A DNA stretch of 64,000 nt from Acidobacteriaceae bacterium KBS 89 (GTDB lineage: Bacteria; Acidobacteriota; Terriglobia; Terriglobales; Acidobacteriaceae): the NCBI GenBank assembly GCA_000381605.1, contig KB906756.1, forward strand, positions 744,001 to 808,000. The letters run 5' to 3'. The notes beneath the pieces were generated by a model, which was not told the DNA's origin, made no database searches, and saw only the letters and a program-made list of their open reading frames with translations. The translations under genes were made by a program, and so were the position numbers. Every line of letters starts with the position of its first letter. Position 1 is the stretch's first letter. Below are positions 8,247-17,915 of this stretch, piece after piece.

Positions 8247-8765
8247 ATGCCAACGAAACCCGGTACCTACGCAACATTCAAGACCACCGAAGGAACGGTC
8301 GTCTGCGAACTCTTCGAAAAAGATGCGCCCGAGACCGTAGCCAACTTCATCGGCCTCGCCGAAGGTACCAAAGATTGGAACAGCCGCAGCAAGAAGGGCC
8401 CCAAACTCTTCGACGGTACCATCTTCCATCGAGTCATCCCTCAGTTCATGATTCAGGGCGGCGACCCCGAAGGCACCGGCATGGGCGGCCCCGGCTACAA
8501 GTTCGCCGACGAGACCAGGGGCTCCCGTCACGGCTTCCAGGAGAAAGGCAAGCTCGCCATGGCCAACTCCGGCCCCAACACCAACGGCTCGCAGTTCTTC
8601 ATCACTGTCGCCGACACCAGCTGGCTCACTGGCAAGCACACCATCTTCGGTGAAGTCGTCGAAGGCTACGACGTCGTAGAAAAAATCAGCAAGGTCGGCC
8701 GCGACGGCATGGACCGCCCCAAAACCCCGGTTGTCCTCGAATCCGTCACCATCGAGCGCATCTAA
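8247..8765 (+). CDS. ppiB: Cytoplasmic peptidyl-prolyl cis-trans isomerase (cyclophilin)
   Basis: A compact 172-residue cyclophilin with no signal peptide. Active-site segments are IFHRVIPQFMIQGGDPEGTG, GKLAMANSGPNTNGSQFFIT and LTGKHTIFGEV. AAGGAG lies about nine bases before the ATG. It sits in tandem with the secreted cyclophilin upstream, and the strong hairpin at 8791 closes the unit. The two paralogues suggest a duplication that split into periplasmic and cytoplasmic forms (inference). Confidence 0.95.
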   Translation: MPTKPGTYATFKTTEGTVVCELFEKDAPETVANFIGLAEGTKDWNSRSKKGPKLFDGTIFHRVIPQFMIQGGDPEGTGMGGPGYKFADETRGSRHGFQEKGKLAMANSGPNTNGSQFFITVADTSWLTGKHTIFGEVVEGYDVVEKISKVGRDGMDRPKTPVVLESVTIERI

Positions 8766-8790
8766 TCCCGCGACGATGCATCACGCAAAT

Positions 8791-8818
8791 AGAAATGCCC
8801 GCCTAGGCGGGCATTTCT
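8791..8818. terminator. Bidirectional terminator between convergent genes
   Basis: AGAAATGCCCGCC and GGCGGGCATTTCT form a nearly perfect 13-bp stem closed by a tiny loop. It lies between ppiB and the convergent membrane-protein gene, with A/T-rich ends on both sides. Confidence 0.85.
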
Positions 8819-10145
8819 ATTTGTTCTCTTCAAACTCGCGACGACTCAAAAACATTGCAGTCGGATAGATCTTCCGGTCCATCTTCCCCTCAACAATCGA
8901 TCCGTAGTAGTCCCAACGCCGCGTGTAATACACATGCGCAAATCCACGTACACTCGCCGGCAACGGCCCACCCGTGGCGCCCGCTATCTTCGGATCACTC
9001 GCAACCGCACTCAACAAATAGAGGTTCATCACCAGCAATACACCGGCACAGCAAGCCAGCGTTCGACGCCACACGATTCCCTTCGCCGCCACCACGCACA
9101 TCCCCGTCCACACCGCTACCTGCATCATTCGCCCGCCCGGATCGGACAGCCCCGCCAGTTCACTCGGCATCGCGAGCGCTACCACGAAGAATCCAACAAT
9201 CGCAATCCAAAGGAACCGCTGTTCGGTCCTCTCCTTCAACGCCTTTCGTGCCGCCAGAGCCATCAGCACAAACACTGCCAGGGCGATCGCCATATTGGCG
9301 AGCAGCAATATCGCAAACACCTTGTCTCCCACCATCCGAAGCAGAATTGATTGCTCCTCATTCGGCGCAGGATTAACCATTCCCCAGCACTTCAGATACG
9401 TATTCACCTTGAAAACCGCAAACCGCACCGTGCCGTATGCGACCGACGACACCATACCCGCCTTGCCATCAGCATCTCCGTGCAGCAATCGCCCGGCAAA
9501 ATACCAACCGCTCAGCAGCAACGATGGCACCGTCTGCCACATCAGCCTCCACCGGCCGTGTTGCCACGCGTACAGAACAAATAAGATCAGCGCAAAACCG
9601 TACGGCACCATGTGAGTCACAAACAACAACAACAGCAACACACCATACAGCCAACGACTCTGCACGCCTCGCAGCAGCAGCGCACAAAACAACATCGCCA
9701 GGTACGTGCCGAACATAAAGTTCATGAACCCGAACCAGAACGGCGTGCCAAACAGCACAGCCGTTGGAATCAACAATGCCTTCCAGCCCTCAACCGCCTT
9801 CGCCGACCGCTGCAGCTCCCACGCGCAGTAAGCTCCCAGCAACACCTCCACCATCAGCCACAACTTCGCCGCCAAGGGCCATGACATCAGCAGCATCAAC
9901 GCACCCAGCCCGGCCGTCGTCAAACTGTTCGGCACTGGATAAGGCTTGAAGATGTACGCAGTATCGGAGTGTCCCTGCAAGAGATCCCGCAGCAAGACTC
10001 CGTGATAAACCCACTCTGGATAATCCCCGAGGATGAGAGGAAGTACGCTTCGAAACACAACCACCGAGAACACGGCAGCAGAAAAAAAGAGCAGAAAGAA
10101 CGCTGCTCTTTTCCTCAACTCATCAACGTTGATCTGTTCTCTCAA
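8817..10145 (-). CDS. Polytopic membrane protein, GT-C-like layout
   Basis: About 442 residues with ten or more hydrophobic segments (AAFFLLFFSAAVFSVVVF, LGALMLLMSWPLAAKLWLM, LLLLFVTHMVPYGFALILF and others). A charged loop after the first helix (LGDYPEWVYHGVLLRDL) and the many aromatic loop residues recall GT-C glycosyltransferases and their relatives, but no diagnostic family motif was identified. A TTG at 10145 with CGAGGA seven bases ahead is taken as the start; the frame stays open to a GTG at 10196. The terminator at 8791 closes the gene. Confidence 0.75.
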   Translation of the reverse strand: MREQINVDELRKRAAFFLLFFSAAVFSVVVFRSVLPLILGDYPEWVYHGVLLRDLLQGHSDTAYIFKPYPVPNSLTTAGLGALMLLMSWPLAAKLWLMVEVLLGAYCAWELQRSAKAVEGWKALLIPTAVLFGTPFWFGFMNFMFGTYLAMLFCALLLRGVQSRWLYGVLLLLLFVTHMVPYGFALILFVLYAWQHGRWRLMWQTVPSLLLSGWYFAGRLLHGDADGKAGMVSSVAYGTVRFAVFKVNTYLKCWGMVNPAPNEEQSILLRMVGDKVFAILLLANMAIALAVFVLMALAARKALKERTEQRFLWIAIVGFFVVALAMPSELAGLSDPGGRMMQVAVWTGMCVVAAKGIVWRRTLACCAGVLLVMNLYLLSAVASDPKIAGATGGPLPASVRGFAHVYYTRRWDYYGSIVEGKMDRKIYPTAMFLSRREFEENK

Positions 10146-10423
10146 AGAGTATCCTCGCCCGCATCCCACTCTCCATTGTGCAGAGGGCCTCGACACACCG
10201 GCAATACATCTTTGGAATCAGGGACTACGCAGCGCCAATAGCCCCACAACCTGATTCACGATGCTCGTGCATTTTCATGCGTCGATAGTAGCGGCATCTT
10301 GCGGAAAGAAGCGCTCGGTGCAGGCGAAGACTGGTTTCCGTCTACGTCATCCCAATCACCGCGCAGCCGAATCCAAGGCCGCAGCAAACCAGAGGGCAGA
10401 CTCAATCCGTAGCCCCAGACATG

Positions 10424-10460
10424 AAAAAAGGGGGACCGTTTTTTAGCGGGCCCCCTTTTA
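10424..10460 (-). terminator. Terminator downstream of mdh
   Basis: Read on the minus strand, AAAGGGGG and CCCCCTTTTTT flank an A-rich loop and form a stem of about eight pairs followed by a T-run, 31 bases after the mdh stop. Confidence 0.8.
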
Positions 10461-10490
10461 CGTTTACGACCGTGCAGCGGCGCGCGGGCT

Positions 10491-11420
10491 CTACGCCATC
10501 CCAATCACAGTGCAAAGTTCCTTCACCGAATCCGCACTCTTCTGCAGCGCCGCCTGCTCCTCAGCCGTCAGCTTGATCTGAATAATCTGCTCTAGCCCCT
10601 TCGCGCCCAGCTTGCAGGGCACGCCGACATACAGCCCGGAGATCCCATACTCACCCTGCAGATAAGCCGCGCAAGGAAGAATTTTCTTCTTGTCCTTCAG
10701 GATCGCCTCGACCATCTCGACAGCCGCAGCCGAAGGCGCATAGTAAGCCGACCCCGTCTTCAGGTGCTTCACAATCTCCGCGCCGCCATTGGCCGTACGC
10801 GTCTCCAGCTCCTTCAGTCGGTCCGGGGCAATCAACTCCGTAATCGGAATCCCCGCCACCGTCGAATACCGAGAAAGCGGAACCATCGTGTCGCCGTGTC
10901 CACCCAGCACAAAAGCAGTCACGTTCTCCACCGACACGTTGAGTTCCTGCGCAATAAACGTCCGGAACCGCGCCGAATCCAGCACCCCGGCCATCCCGAT
11001 CACACGCTCGCGCGGTAACCCAGCCTGCTTGAACGCCGTCTGCGCCATCGCATCCAGCGGATTCGACACCACAATAATGATCGTGTTCGGCGACGCCGCC
11101 ACCGCCTTCGCCACCACATCGCTCATGATCTTGAAGTTCGTATTCAGCAAATCATCGCGGCTCATCCCGGGCTTGCGAGCGATCCCCGCCGTAATCACAA
11201 CAATGTCGGAGTTAGCCGTGTCCGCATAATCATTGGTCCCAATGATGTTGCAATCGCGCTTCTCAATCGGCATCGCCTGCAGCAGATCGAGAGCCTTCCC
11301 CTGCGGCACCCCCTCAATCACATCGAGCAGCACCACATCAGCCAACTCCTTCGCCGCAATCCAATGCGCCGCAGTAGCCCCTACATTGCCCGAACCAACA
11401 ACCGTTACCTTCTTCCGCAT
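10491..11420 (-). CDS. mdh: Malate dehydrogenase
   Basis: NAD-dependent oxidation of malate to oxaloacetate in the TCA cycle. The 309-residue protein is of the lactate-dehydrogenase-like MDH group. It has the Rossmann motif VGSGNVGAT at residues 7-15, the acidic residue LLDVIEG for NAD, the substrate loop [14 protein letters not shown] with the malate-type Arg, VSNPLDAM, and the catalytic His in [10 protein letters not shown]. It sits directly downstream of icd on the same strand, 68 bases apart with a REP-like hairpin between, so the two are probably co-transcribed. Confidence 0.96.
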   Translation of the reverse strand: MRKKVTVVGSGNVGATAAHWIAAKELADVVLLDVIEGVPQGKALDLLQAMPIEKRDCNIIGTNDYADTANSDIVVITAGIARKPGMSRDDLLNTNFKIMSDVVAKAVAASPNTIIIVVSNPLDAMAQTAFKQAGLPRERVIGMAGVLDSARFRTFIAQELNVSVENVTAFVLGGHGDTMVPLSRYSTVAGIPITELIAPDRLKELETRTANGGAEIVKHLKTGSAYYAPSAAAVEMVEAILKDKKKILPCAAYLQGEYGISGLYVGVPCKLGAKGLEQIIQIKLTAEEQAALQKSADSVKELCTVIGMA

Positions 11421-11450
11421 CTCTTCTCCTCAAATCCTTCACAAAATAGT

Positions 11451-11486
11451 TGTCGTCCTTCCGCGCAGCGGGAGGACCTGCTTTTT
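11451..11486. repeat. REP-like hairpin repeat, copy 2
   Basis: TCCTTCCGC-GCA-GCGGGAGGA followed by CCTGCTTT, the same arrangement as at 1450-1482. It lies in the icd-mdh gap and could affect relative expression of the two genes by stalling decay or transcription (inference). Confidence 0.7.
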
Positions 11487-11488
11487 AT

Positions 11489-12889
11489 CTACATATTCTC
11501 GATCATGCGAGTAGCAAACTCACTCGTCTTCACCTTAGTCGCGCCCTGCATTCCGCGCTCAAAGTCATACGTCACAAACTTCTGCCCAATCGTCTTCTCC
11601 ATCGAGCTCTCGATCAGCCGCGCGGCCTCAGTCCACCCCAGGAAATCGAACAGCATCACGCCCGACAAAATCACCGATCCCGGATTGATCACGTCCTTAT
11701 CCGCATACTTCGGCGCAGTGCCATGCGTCGCCTCAAACACTGCATACCCATCGCCAATATTTCCGCCCGGAGCAATCCCGAGCCCGCCAACCTGCGCCGC
11801 AGCAGCGTCCGAAATATAGTCGCCGTTCAAATTCGTCGTAGCCAGTACGCTATAGTCCTCTGGCCGCAGAATGATCTGCTGAAAGATCGAGTCAGCGATC
11901 CGATCATTCACCAGGATCTTCTTCTTCCACTTGCCATCGCCATGCGAAGCGCCGATCGCCGCGATCACCTGCTTCACCTCGGCCACCACGCCCTCGCCAA
12001 ACTCCTTCGCAGCAAACTCGATCCCCGGCTCAATCAGCGCAGCATTCTCCTCTGCCGTCAGCTTCGGATTCGCCTCAAGATTCCCAAGGATCCAGCTCTC
12101 CCGCTCCGTCACTGTCTGCTCACGGAACTCCTGCGATGCGACTTCATAACCCCACTCGCGGAACGCACCCTCAGTAAACTTCTGAATGTTGCCCTTGTGC
12201 ACCAGCGTCACAGTCTTGCGTCCGTTATCCAGCGCATACTGAATCGCCGCCCTCACCAGCCGCTTCGACCCCGTAATCGAGATCGGCTTCACGCCAACAC
12301 CCGAGTCCAGCCGAATCTTCTTCTTCGTCCCCTTCAGCATGTCATCGTTCACAAACGCGATGAACTTCGCTGCCTCCGGCGTCCCTTCGCGGAACTCGAT
12401 CCCGGCATAAATGTCCTCCGTGTTCTCACGGAAGATCACCACATCCAGCTTCTCCGGATGCTTCACCGGGCTCGGCACGCCAGCGTAATACTTCACCGGC
12501 CGCACGCATTGATAAAGATCCATCAGCTGCCTCAGCGCCACATTCAGCGAACGAATCCCACCACCCACCGGCGTCGTCAGCGGACCTTTGATCGACACGC
12601 GAAAATCTACCGTAGCTTTCACCGTGTCGTCCGGCAGCCAATTCTGTGTCTGGCGATAAGCCTTCTCGCCAGCCAGCACCTCATACCATGCTACCGACCG
12701 CTTTCCCCCGTACGCCTTCTCCACCGCTGCATCAAACACCCGTTGCGAGGCCTTCCAGATGTCGCGGCCCGTACCGTCGCCTTCGATAAACGGAATAATC
12801 GGGTGATTCGGCACAGTGTACTTGCCGTTGCTATATTCGATAGGTTGCCCATTGGTGGGAACTGCGATTCCGTTGTAGCTTGCCTGCAT
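11489..12889 (-). CDS. icd: Isocitrate dehydrogenase (NADP-dependent type)
   Basis: Decarboxylating oxidation of isocitrate to 2-oxoglutarate. The 466-residue protein has [14 protein letters not shown] near residue 32, the isocitrate-binding [13 protein letters not shown] (whose Ser is the regulatory phosphorylation site in E. coli), [17 protein letters not shown], and the cofactor region [19 protein letters not shown] near residue 390. The length is longer than the E. coli enzyme (416) with small insertions such as [10 protein letters not shown]. Together with mdh and the sdh genes it makes a TCA-rich segment. Confidence 0.96.
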   Translation of the reverse strand: MQASYNGIAVPTNGQPIEYSNGKYTVPNHPIIPFIEGDGTGRDIWKASQRVFDAAVEKAYGGKRSVAWYEVLAGEKAYRQTQNWLPDDTVKATVDFRVSIKGPLTTPVGGGIRSLNVALRQLMDLYQCVRPVKYYAGVPSPVKHPEKLDVVIFRENTEDIYAGIEFREGTPEAAKFIAFVNDDMLKGTKKKIRLDSGVGVKPISITGSKRLVRAAIQYALDNGRKTVTLVHKGNIQKFTEGAFREWGYEVASQEFREQTVTERESWILGNLEANPKLTAEENAALIEPGIEFAAKEFGEGVVAEVKQVIAAIGASHGDGKWKKKILVNDRIADSIFQQIILRPEDYSVLATTNLNGDYISDAAAAQVGGLGIAPGGNIGDGYAVFEATHGTAPKYADKDVINPGSVILSGVMLFDFLGWTEAARLIESSMEKTIGQKFVTYDFERGMQGATKVKTSEFATRMIENM

Positions 12890-12978
12890 TGAAGTAGACT
12901 CCGGCGTAATAAAAGTAATGCTCGAAGGCTACCACCCACGCAATACGACTAGCAACGATATGCGCCCCAACCGTGCGC

Positions 12979-13758
12979 TTATCGAACCAGATAATAATCG
13001 ACAGTCGCCACCACTCGAACCTTCTTCATAATGCTCGAATCGCCGCTGTCCCCGCCGCCACCCTCGTCGGCCGCAGTCGAAACATTGTCCGCGGCCGAGA
13101 TTGAAAACACCCCCTGGCTCGCCGACCGGATCGACCCCACCTGGCTCCCCGAATCCGCCGCAAACCTGTCCGCAGACGACCGCGCATTTCGCGTCGCCTC
13201 CGTAATCATGTCCGGCTTCAGCGCATTCAGGCCATTAAATTTGTACCTGATCCCGCCCTGGCCATTATTCCCACCCACCACAATCCCCGCCTGCACCAGT
13301 TCCGCGGTCTTCTCACCCGACTTCGCGATCTTATCCACATCACCCGACTGCACCGTAACCGTCTGCTGCACGATGTACCGCGGCCCGGTCACATTGCCCC
13401 CATATTCATTAGCCAGCTTGTCCGTCACCTGAATCTGCCCTACCGAAATCTCCTGTGGCGTAACTCCCTGCGCCGCAAAAAACTTCAACACCGCCGCCTT
13501 ATCCGTCTCACTCTTCGCAAACACCTGCGAGAGATCGTTCCCTGTCTCCTTGAAGCTCACCGGCCAGATCGCCATGTCGGATTTAACCGTCCGCTCCACC
13601 AGCCCCTTCACCGTCACATACCGGTCCGCCAGCTTGATGTCTTTGATCTGCGACCCCAGCAACCACCCACCCAGCACCAGCCCCAGCAACATACATCCAC
13701 CCAGCACCGCCGCCGGAACCAGCCAGGGATTTCGCCCACCCACACCCGTTGAGTCCAA
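12979..13758 (-). CDS. SIMPL domain (DUF541) membrane-anchored protein
   Basis: A 259-residue protein with one N-terminal helix (VPAAVLGGCMLLGLVLGGWLLG) and then an extracytoplasmic SIMPL domain, seen in RYVTVKGLVERTVKSD, SVGQIQVTDKL and FNGLNALKPDMI. Bacterial SIMPL proteins (BP26, YggE-like) form ring-shaped assemblies and some bear on oxidative stress. A Gly/Asp/Ser-rich loop (ADEGGGGDSGDSS) precedes the last strand. The start codon is TTG, supported by GGGAGG six bases upstream. Confidence 0.85.
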   Translation of the reverse strand: MDSTGVGGRNPWLVPAAVLGGCMLLGLVLGGWLLGSQIKDIKLADRYVTVKGLVERTVKSDMAIWPVSFKETGNDLSQVFAKSETDKAAVLKFFAAQGVTPQEISVGQIQVTDKLANEYGGNVTGPRYIVQQTVTVQSGDVDKIAKSGEKTAELVQAGIVVGGNNGQGGIRYKFNGLNALKPDMITEATRNARSSADRFAADSGSQVGSIRSASQGVFSISAADNVSTAADEGGGGDSGDSSIMKKVRVVATVDYYLVR

Positions 13759-13874
13759 GAGAAACCTCCCTCACGGCAACAGCAGAAGAATGCAGTACCC
13801 CGTCCTTTGTGTCAACCGACAGACGGAACCGATGATAGTCGCGCCAGACATCGCAAAATCTCTTCGGCCACTTG

Positions 13875-14813
13875 TTACTGTCGAGTCAGATCCACTGCCG
13901 GAACAATGGAGGAACCCGCCCCACATCCTTGAACGAACGGGTCGACAGAGAACAAAGCTGAAATATGATTCTCCGTCGCATCGGTCAACGCACCTGTCAA
14001 GATCAATGTTGACCCGTTGTTCATCGTGAAGCTCACGCGCATGATATTACCGGCAATCGAACTAAACGGTTCTTTGGTCGGGCTGAATAGAGTTGTGTTC
14101 GCGATCCCTGACGTAAAGCACGGAAATCCCTGCACACGAATGCTCCCGCCAATCGCTATATTGCTTGGCTTCGAAAGCCTCGTTGCAGGATCAAGCACGG
14201 CCGCACCCTGTCGCAGGGTCGCCTCTATCGTGACAGGCGTCACGGTTAGAACTCCATTCGTGAGCGACTGGAATTTTCCCGTTCCGGCGTAAACCCCGCT
14301 CACGATCGGAAAAGAAGTTGCCGTATACGTCCCGCCGGAGTTCCCAATACACGCTGATCCGATCGAATTGAAAGTAGCCGCATACGTCCCTGCGAACTGC
14401 CCTGCATTCATCTCCGGAACCTTCCCCTGCAACGAAAGCGAATAATCGGAAATGTTCTGAGGACTCTGCAAGGAAAAGCTCTCGTCCGTGGCAATTACCC
14501 CGGTGGTCAGACTCTCGAAGGAAAATGCCTCGTTGTAAAGAGACGGCGAAGATGGCGACGCGCAGAACCCACTGCCATATCCGGACGCGGTTATGTTGTT
14601 GTTGGTAACGTCAAAGCTCATCGCGAGACTGAATAGACCCGTCCCCGGCAAAGGAAAGCTATAGGTTGGCATCGGCCCAGTGATCAGCCAGTTCCCCGCC
14701 AACGAACTTACCGCCGGAGTTACAGGTGCGGCCGGGACACTCCCACCGCCGCAACCAGACAGAAACAACCCAATTCCACAAGCCATGAAACTCAGCGAGG
14801 CCCAGATTTTCAT
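13875..14813 (-). CDS. Putative lipoprotein, Acidobacteria-type
   Basis: About 312 residues. The N-terminus has a signal peptide ending in the lipobox LSGC with Cys near residue 21, followed by GGGSVPAAPVTPAVSSL, a flexible linker. The mature part is rich in Ser, Thr, Gly and Asn with repeated beta-strand-like segments and four or five Cys (GSGFCAS, GSACIGNSG, GFPCFTSG, GCGAGS), likely forming disulfides. No enzyme motif is visible. An ATG at 14813 is preferred to a TTG nine bases upstream. Confidence 0.8.
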   Translation of the reverse strand: MKIWASLSFMACGIGLFLSGCGGGSVPAAPVTPAVSSLAGNWLITGPMPTYSFPLPGTGLFSLAMSFDVTNNNITASGYGSGFCASPSSPSLYNEAFSFESLTTGVIATDESFSLQSPQNISDYSLSLQGKVPEMNAGQFAGTYAATFNSIGSACIGNSGGTYTATSFPIVSGVYAGTGKFQSLTNGVLTVTPVTIEATLRQGAAVLDPATRLSKPSNIAIGGSIRVQGFPCFTSGIANTTLFSPTKEPFSSIAGNIMRVSFTMNNGSTLILTGALTDATENHISALFSVDPFVQGCGAGSSIVPAVDLTRQ

Positions 14814-14858
14814 TTGGCTCAAAATCTAGCATGGGCCATTCGACGTGTCTATTAAAAC

Positions 14859-14891
14859 GAAAAGACCGATGAGATCTCATCGGTCTTTTTC
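14859..14891. terminator. Terminator downstream of glnA
   Basis: AAAAGACCGATGAGA and TCTCATCGGTCTTTTT form a perfect palindrome of about 15 pairs with A/T runs at both ends. It terminates glnA on the minus strand and lies just upstream of the lipoprotein gene. Confidence 0.9.
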
Positions 14892-14907
14892 TCAATTCAG
14901 TGCAACC

Positions 14908-16335
14908 CTAGAAAATATTCCAGAGCAGCTGGTTATAAACATCATGGTGGAACTGCACCTCGGGCGCCTTAACAATCGTGCCCAGCAGCCGCGCACAACG
15001 ATCCGCCGAAGCCTGCTTCAAATCGGCATACCGAGCCTTCACATCCTCGCCCAGCAGCGTCGTCGTCCACTCCGCTGCACGGAAGTTCTCAAGCGCCGTA
15101 TAGACGTTGTCCGGCAGATACCGCTCCGCCTGGCGCAGGTTCTTGATCCTCGCCGTCTCGCCCTGCAGCCCAGTCTTGAAGATCGAATACAGCACCAGGT
15201 AAGGATTCGCATCCGGCCCAACCGAGCGCACCTCAACGCGCGCCGACTTCTCGTTCCCAATAGGAATCCGTATCATCGATCCGCGATCGACCGCCGAAGC
15301 CTTCAGCTGGTTCGGAGCCTCGAAGTGCGGATCAAGCCGGCGATACGCATTCACGCTCGCATTCAGCAGCAGGCAAAGATCATTGCCATGCGTCAAAATG
15401 CGATCCGTAAACTGCCACGCAAGTTTCGAGATCTTCTCCTCGCCCTTCGGATCCCAGAACAGGTTCTTCCCGCCCTTGGTGATCGAGACGTTCGTATGCA
15501 TGCCGCTACCGTTTACCCCCACAACCGGCTTCGGCAGAAAGCTCGCCGTCATCCCCATCTGCGTCGCTACCTGCCGGCAGATCAGCTTATAAAGCTGAAT
15601 CTGGTCTGCCGCAGCCACCACCTCGCCATACGAGTAGTTAATCTCAAACTGGCTCGGCGCAACTTCCGGGTGGTCCTTCTCGTTCTCGAACCCCATCGCG
15701 CGCTGCACCTCAGCAGTTGTGTCGATGAACTCCCGCAGCGGGTCCCCGGGCAACGAGTGATAGTAGCCGCCCTTATTCACATACTCGAAGCGGCCATTCT
15801 CGTGATACGCACGCTCCGCGTCGATTCCCTCAAACAGGAATCCTTCAATCTCATTCGCCGCATTTAGGGTGTAGCCGTTCTTGTCGAACAGCTCCTGCGA
15901 GAACTCCTTCAGCACTCCGCGAATGTCCGCGCTGTACGTCGTGCCGTTTTTGTCGATCACCTCGCCGAACACCATCACCTTGCCCGCGCCAAACACATCC
16001 GCCGGCACCCAGTAAAACGCGCTCCAGTCGATCCCCAGCCGCAGGTCGCTCTCCCGCTGCGCCGTAAATCCGCGAATTGACGATCCGTCGAACGTCAGGT
16101 TGTCGTAGCTCTTCACCAGGAACTTCTTGTCGTAGTCCAGCATGTGCAGCCGGCCTTCAAGATCGCTGAACAGCACGGTCACGGCTTTGATCCGGCGCTC
16201 GTCGGTCAGATACTTCAACCGCTCCTCCCGAATCACATCGGCAGCAACGCGCTTCTTGCGCTGCTCCTTCGCCTGCAGGTTCAGGTCCTCGAGTTCGCCG
16301 TAAGAAAGCTCCAGAAAATCACGAAATTCGCTCAA
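14908..16335 (-). CDS. glnA: Glutamine synthetase
   Basis: ATP-dependent amidation of glutamate with ammonia. About 475 residues with the signatures FDGSSIRGFT, NEIEGFLFEG, NGSGMHTN and LDPHFEAPNQLKASAVDRGS. The Tyr adenylylation motif of the enterobacterial enzyme was not found, so regulation by adenylylation is doubtful. The start is read as TTG at 16335 because AAGGAG lies eight bases upstream; the frame continues upstream to 16374 without a site. The hairpin at 14859 ends the unit. Confidence 0.93.
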   Translation of the reverse strand: MSEFRDFLELSYGELEDLNLQAKEQRKKRVAADVIREERLKYLTDERRIKAVTVLFSDLEGRLHMLDYDKKFLVKSYDNLTFDGSSIRGFTAQRESDLRLGIDWSAFYWVPADVFGAGKVMVFGEVIDKNGTTYSADIRGVLKEFSQELFDKNGYTLNAANEIEGFLFEGIDAERAYHENGRFEYVNKGGYYHSLPGDPLREFIDTTAEVQRAMGFENEKDHPEVAPSQFEINYSYGEVVAAADQIQLYKLICRQVATQMGMTASFLPKPVVGVNGSGMHTNVSITKGGKNLFWDPKGEEKISKLAWQFTDRILTHGNDLCLLLNASVNAYRRLDPHFEAPNQLKASAVDRGSMIRIPIGNEKSARVEVRSVGPDANPYLVLYSIFKTGLQGETARIKNLRQAERYLPDNVYTALENFRAAEWTTTLLGEDVKARYADLKQASADRCARLLGTIVKAPEVQFHHDVYNQLLWNIF

Positions 16336-16603
16336 CTTAGATACTCCTTCTGCAATGAAATACACCGCTGGCACTAACTGCTGCTCAATAGATATCTCTG
16401 GTGATAAGTGGAAGAGTGCGCGCCGGATGCCTGCCCAACGGCCTACCCTTCAAACGTAACAGAAAATTCAAAGTCAAAAAAGCTAGGTCCAGTAAAAAAG
16501 CAACGATTGCTGAATCAGTGCCGCTTTACTCCCCTTGAATCACGGCCTTCCTCTACACCATCTAACTCCTATCCGCCGATCCTCTCGGCCAAAGGACATC
16601 TCC

Positions 16604-17665
16604 ATGCAATACAAGACACTCGGCGACACCGGCCTTCTCGTCTCCACGCTCTGTTTTGGCACCATGACCTTTCACGGCGGCACCGGCCTCTTCCGAGCCA
16701 TCGGTACCGTAGACCAGGCCGGAGCCGACCAGCTCGTCAAAGCCTCCATCGACGCCGGAATCAACTTCTTCGATACCGCCGATGTCTACTCCGAGGGCGA
16801 GAGCGAAAAGGCCCTCGGCCAGTCCCTCAAAAACCTGAGCGTCCCCCGAACTCAAGTCGTCATCGCCACCAAGGCCTTCGGCCGCACCGGCCCCGGCCGC
16901 AACGACGTGGGTGCCTCCCGCGGACACATCATGGACGCGGTCGACGCCAGCCTACGCCGCCTCCAGACCGACCACATCGACCTCTACCAGATCCACGGCA
17001 ACGACTCCATCACACCCATCGAAGAGACCCTCCGCGCCCTCGACACCCTCGTCCAGCAAGGCAAAGTCCGCTACGTCGGCGTCTCCAACTGGCTCGGCTG
17101 GAAGATCGCCAAAGCCCTCGCTATCTCCGAGTTCAAAAACCTCGCCCGTTTCGACACCCTTCAGGCCTACTACTCCATCGCAGGTCGCGACCTAGAGCGC
17201 GACATCGTCCCTCTCCTCGAAGCCGAAAAGACCGGCCTCCTCGTCTGGAGCCCCCTCGCAGGCGGTCTCCTCTCCGGCAAATTCTCCCGCGAAAACCAGA
17301 AACCCGCCGACTCCCGCCGCTCCGACTTCGACTTCCCCATCGTCGACAAGGAGCGCACATGGCGCATCCTCGACGTCATGGCCCCTATCGCCAAGGCCCA
17401 CAACTGCAGTCCCGCCCGCATCGCCCTCGCCTACGTCCTCGCGAAGCCCTTCGTCACCTCAGTCATCATCGGAGCCAAACGCCCCGACCAGCTCGAAGAC
17501 AACATCGCCGCCGTCGACCTCAAACTCACCCCCGACGAACTCAAACAACTCGACGAAGTCAGCGCCCTTCCACCCGAATACCCCGGGTGGATGCTCCCCT
17601 TCCAAAGCGCCAACCGCATCGAACCCGTAGCCCGCACCGTCCCCCGCGTTTCAGAAACCAAGTAG
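16604..17665 (+). CDS. Aldo/keto reductase
   Basis: An NADPH-dependent oxidoreductase with a TIM barrel, 353 residues. It begins MQYKTLGDTGLLVSTLCFG. The catalytic tetrad is visible: Asp/Tyr in DTADVYSEGES, Lys in IATKAFG, His in YQIHGND. The C-terminal cofactor part is SVIIGAKRPDQLEDN. The closest known relatives are AKR11/12-type enzymes (YhdN/YajO-like), whose natural substrates are usually unknown. AAAGGA precedes the ATG by about seven bases, so the longer frame from 16535 is not used. Confidence 0.93.
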   Translation: MQYKTLGDTGLLVSTLCFGTMTFHGGTGLFRAIGTVDQAGADQLVKASIDAGINFFDTADVYSEGESEKALGQSLKNLSVPRTQVVIATKAFGRTGPGRNDVGASRGHIMDAVDASLRRLQTDHIDLYQIHGNDSITPIEETLRALDTLVQQGKVRYVGVSNWLGWKIAKALAISEFKNLARFDTLQAYYSIAGRDLERDIVPLLEAEKTGLLVWSPLAGGLLSGKFSRENQKPADSRRSDFDFPIVDKERTWRILDVMAPIAKAHNCSPARIALAYVLAKPFVTSVIIGAKRPDQLEDNIAAVDLKLTPDELKQLDEVSALPPEYPGWMLPFQSANRIEPVARTVPRVSETK

Positions 17666-17709
17666 AACACCATAACAATTCGGGGCACCCAATCTTTCCC
17701 TATCCCTTT

Positions 17710-17778
17710 AGTGCTCGTCATCTCGACCGAAGGCACGAACGGTTCACCGTTCGTGCCGGAGCGGAGAGACCCCCGCAT
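17710..17778. repeat. Intergenic hairpin repeat (GTCATCTCGACCGAA type)
   Basis: A perfect 11-bp stem GGCACGAACGG / CCGTTCGTGCC with loop TTCA at 17732-17757 is framed by GTCATCTCGACCGAA and GGAGCGGAGAGACCCC. Only one copy is present here. The framing sequence looks like a mobile palindromic repeat rather than a terminator, since no T-run follows. Confidence 0.55.
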
Positions 17779-17915
17779 TTTGCTCGAAGCGGCACAACTG
17801 CCCGGCACCACCGACGATCAAGAGAGCCCAAGATGAACCCCAAGCAAATTAACAACCGTCTCACGCACCTCCCATCCCACCCCCAACGAATCCCGATAAA
17901 CTAAAACTAGACACC

